Origin: an uncultured Hyphomonadaceae bacterium
Lineage (GTDB): Bacteria > Pseudomonadota > Alphaproteobacteria > Caulobacterales > Hyphomonadaceae
Direction: 5' to 3'
Assembly (NCBI GenBank): GCA_937873805.1
Contig: CALMWO010000475.1
Coordinates: 1-5,404, forward strand
Length of the DNA stretch: 5,404 bases
The notes beneath the pieces were generated by a model. That model saw only the letters and a list, made by a program, of their open reading frames with translations, had not been told where the DNA came from and searched no databases. Position 1 is the first letter of the stretch. Each line of letters starts with the position of its first letter. This document shows, one piece after another, positions 3,743 through 5,404 of the stretch. Position numbers and translations under genes: made by a program.

Positions 3743-5404
3743 ATGCCCGCTTACCGTTCACGCACCACGACTTTCGGCCGCAACATGGCAGGCGCACGCG
3801 CTCTCTGGCGTGCGACCGGCATGAAGGATGGCGACTTTTCCAAGCCGATTATCGCGGTCGTAAACTCGTTCACTCAGTTTGTTCCTGGTCATGTCCATCT
3901 CAAGGATCTCGGCCAGCTGGTGGCGCGCGAGATCGAGGCTGCGGGCGGCGTCGCGAAAGAGTTCAACACGATCGCTGTCGATGACGGGATCGCGATGGGC
4001 CATGGCGGCATGCTGTACTCGCTGCCGAGCCGCGACCTGATCGCGGACTCGATCGAGTACATGGTCAATGCGCATTGCGCGGACGCGATGGTGTGCATCT
4101 CCAATTGCGACAAGATCACGCCGGGCATGCTGAACGCCGCGATGCGGATCAACATTCCGGTGGTGTTCGTCTCGGGCGGGCCGATGGAGGCCGGCAAGGT
4201 CGTCTGGAAGGACGAGAAGACGGGCATTGCGAAAGAACACAAGCTCGACCTGATCGACGCGATGATGCAGGCGGGCGACGACCGGATTTCTGACGCGCAG
4301 GTTGAGGCCGTCGAAGCGCAGGCGTGCCCGACATGCGGATCGTGCTCGGGCATGTTCACGGCGAATTCGATGAACTGCCTGACGGAAGCGCTGGGCCTGT
4401 CGCTGCCGGGCAATGGCACGGTGCTGGCGACGCACAAGGATCGCGAGGCGCTGTTCAAGCGGGCGGGGCGCCTGATCGTCGACATCACCAAGCGGCATTA
4501 CGAGAAGGATGATCCGAACGTGGCGCCGCGCGCGATCGCGACGAAGCAGGCGTTCGAGAACGCCATGGCGCTGGACGTGGCGATGGGCGGATCGACGAAT
4601 ACGGTTCTGCATATCCTGGCTGCGGCGCAGGAAGGCGGGGTCGATTTCACGATGGATGATATAGACCGGATTTCACGCTCGACGCCGTGCATCTGCAAGG
4701 TGGCGCCGGCCGTCTCGACGGTTCACATCGAGGATGTGCATCGTGCGGGCGGGATCATGGGCATTCTTGGCGAGCTGGCGCGTGGCGGGCTTCTGCATAC
4801 CGACGCGAAGACGGTGCATTCGCCGACCTTGGGCCATGCGATTGCGTACTGGGATATCCGCCAGTCTAACGATGAAGAAGTCGAGACCTTCTTCAAGGCG
4901 GCGCCGGGTGGTGTGCGGACGACGCAGGCTTTCAGCCAGGACAAACGCTGGCCTGAGCTGGATCGCGACCGCGTGAAGGGCGTGATCCGGGCGAAGGAGA
5001 ACGCCTTCACGAAGGATGGCGGTCTTGCGGTGCTCTATGGGAACATCGCGGAGAAGGGCTGCATCGTCAAAACGGCGGGCGTTGAGGAAGAGATCTGGAA
5101 GTTCAACGGCGTCGCGCGTGTGTTCGAGAGCCAGGATGAAGCCTCGGCTGCGATCCTGAACAACAAGATCGTGGCGGGCGATGTCGTGGTCATTCGCTAT
5201 GAAGGACCCAAGGGCGGGCCGGGGATGCAGGAGATGCTGTATCCGACGACCTATCTGAAATCGCGAGGATTGGGGAAAGTGTGCGCGCTGCTGACGGACG
5301 GACGCTTTTCCGGCGGCACGTCGGGGTTGAGCATCGGGCATGCGTCGCCAGAGGCGGCTTCGGGTGGATTGATCGCGCTGGTGGAAGAAGGTGACCGGAT
5401 CGAG
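3743..5404 (+). CDS. ilvD: dihydroxy-acid dehydratase, 3'-truncated by window edge
   Basis: IlvD dehydrates 2,3-dihydroxy-3-methylbutanoate and -pentanoate to the 2-keto acids in cytosolic valine, leucine and isoleucine synthesis. The 554 codons present are uninterrupted and follow the E. coli protein (about 616 residues) closely from the first residues. By alignment from memory with E. coli IlvD, cluster ligands are Cys122 (SNCDKITPGM) and Cys201 in CPTCGSCSGMF (195-205). Metal ligands are Asp81, Asp123, Lys124 and Glu497, and the catalytic base is Ser523 in GRFSGGTSG. The N-terminal region reads NSFTQFVPGHVHL (41-53), lacking the third cysteine of [2Fe-2S]-type enzymes, so it belongs to the oxygen-labile [4Fe-4S] E. 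coli-like type. A loop at about 151-170 is roughly six residues longer than in E. coli. The start is fixed by an in-frame TAG at 3737-3739, two codons upstream; no strong Shine-Dalgarno is visible. The last 60 or so residues lie beyond the edge. Confidence 0.97.
   Translation, partial: MPAYRSRTTTFGRNMAGARALWRATGMKDGDFSKPIIAVVNSFTQFVPGHVHLKDLGQLVAREIEAAGGVAKEFNTIAVDDGIAMGHGGMLYSLPSRDLIADSIEYMVNAHCADAMVCISNCDKITPGMLNAAMRINIPVVFVSGGPMEAGKVVWKDEKTGIAKEHKLDLIDAMMQAGDDRISDAQVEAVEAQACPTCGSCSGMFTANSMNCLTEALGLSLPGNGTVLATHKDREALFKRAGRLIVDITKRHYEKDDPNVAPRAIATKQAFENAMALDVAMGGSTNTVLHILAAAQEGGVDFTMDDIDRISRSTPCICKVAPAVSTVHIEDVHRAGGIMGILGELARGGLLHTDAKTVHSPTLGHAIAYWDIRQSNDEEVETFFKAAPGGVRTTQAFSQDKRWPELDRDRVKGVIRAKENAFTKDGGLAVLYGNIAEKGCIVKTAGVEEEIWKFNGVARVFESQDEASAAILNNKIVAGDVVVIRYEGPKGGPGMQEMLYPTTYLKSRGLGKVCALLTDGRFSGGTSGLSIGHASPEAASGGLIALVEEGDRIE

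Noticed and set aside
3758..4612. 284-residue minus-strand frame opposite ilvD, with others at 3889-4491 and 4673-5341
   Set aside because: They are antisense shadows of a clear IlvD coding sequence, with biased composition and no family motifs.
1..5404. A novel multi-gene defence, mobile or biosynthetic system
   Set aside because: All genes belong to common metabolic families in four separate transcription units. No CRISPR, transposase, integrase, toxin-antitoxin pair or long repeat was seen.

Overview
The window looks like an ordinary chromosomal stretch of a GC-rich proteobacterium (roughly 60-65% G+C by eye), most likely an alphaproteobacterium. The basis is the GC-rich coding style, the E. 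coli-type dihydroxy-acid dehydratase, and the mix of a Tat-exported Gfo/Idh/MocA oxidoreductase with cofactor-free haloperoxidase-type hydrolases. The order or genus cannot be fixed from the sequence. No mobile element, CRISPR array, tRNA or rRNA was seen.

Layout. Positions 1-1318 hold a two-gene minus-strand unit: a perhydrolase/non-heme chloroperoxidase-type alpha/beta hydrolase (494-1318), followed 25 nt later by a second, distantly related alpha/beta hydrolase (1-468) that runs off the left edge. A 327-bp divergent intergenic region (1319-1645) carries a minus-strand TATAAT, a CAGATC-N8-GATCTG inverted repeat, a perfect 12-bp hairpin and a small dyad. The plus-strand gene at 1646-3103 encodes a Tat-signal Gfo/Idh/MocA-family oxidoreductase. 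It converges on a small minus-strand cupin gene (3184-3546), and the 80 bp between them folds into nested inverted repeats that include both stop codons. A second divergent region (3547-3742) contains an imperfect dyad of about 32 bp just upstream of ilvD. ilvD starts at 3743 and is open to the right edge (554 codons, about 90% of the usual length).

Working together. Only ilvD has a firmly assignable pathway role (valine, leucine and isoleucine synthesis). The two hydrolases are probably co-transcribed. The exported oxidoreductase and the cupin are each single-gene units as far as the window shows, and nothing ties the four units into one pathway. I found no convincing new multi-gene system. 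The more interesting signals are non-coding: three strong dyads in the intergenic gaps and a strand-wide asymmetry in wobble-base choice. At protein level they are the atypical metal site of the cupin and the lack of the N-terminal cluster cysteine in IlvD.
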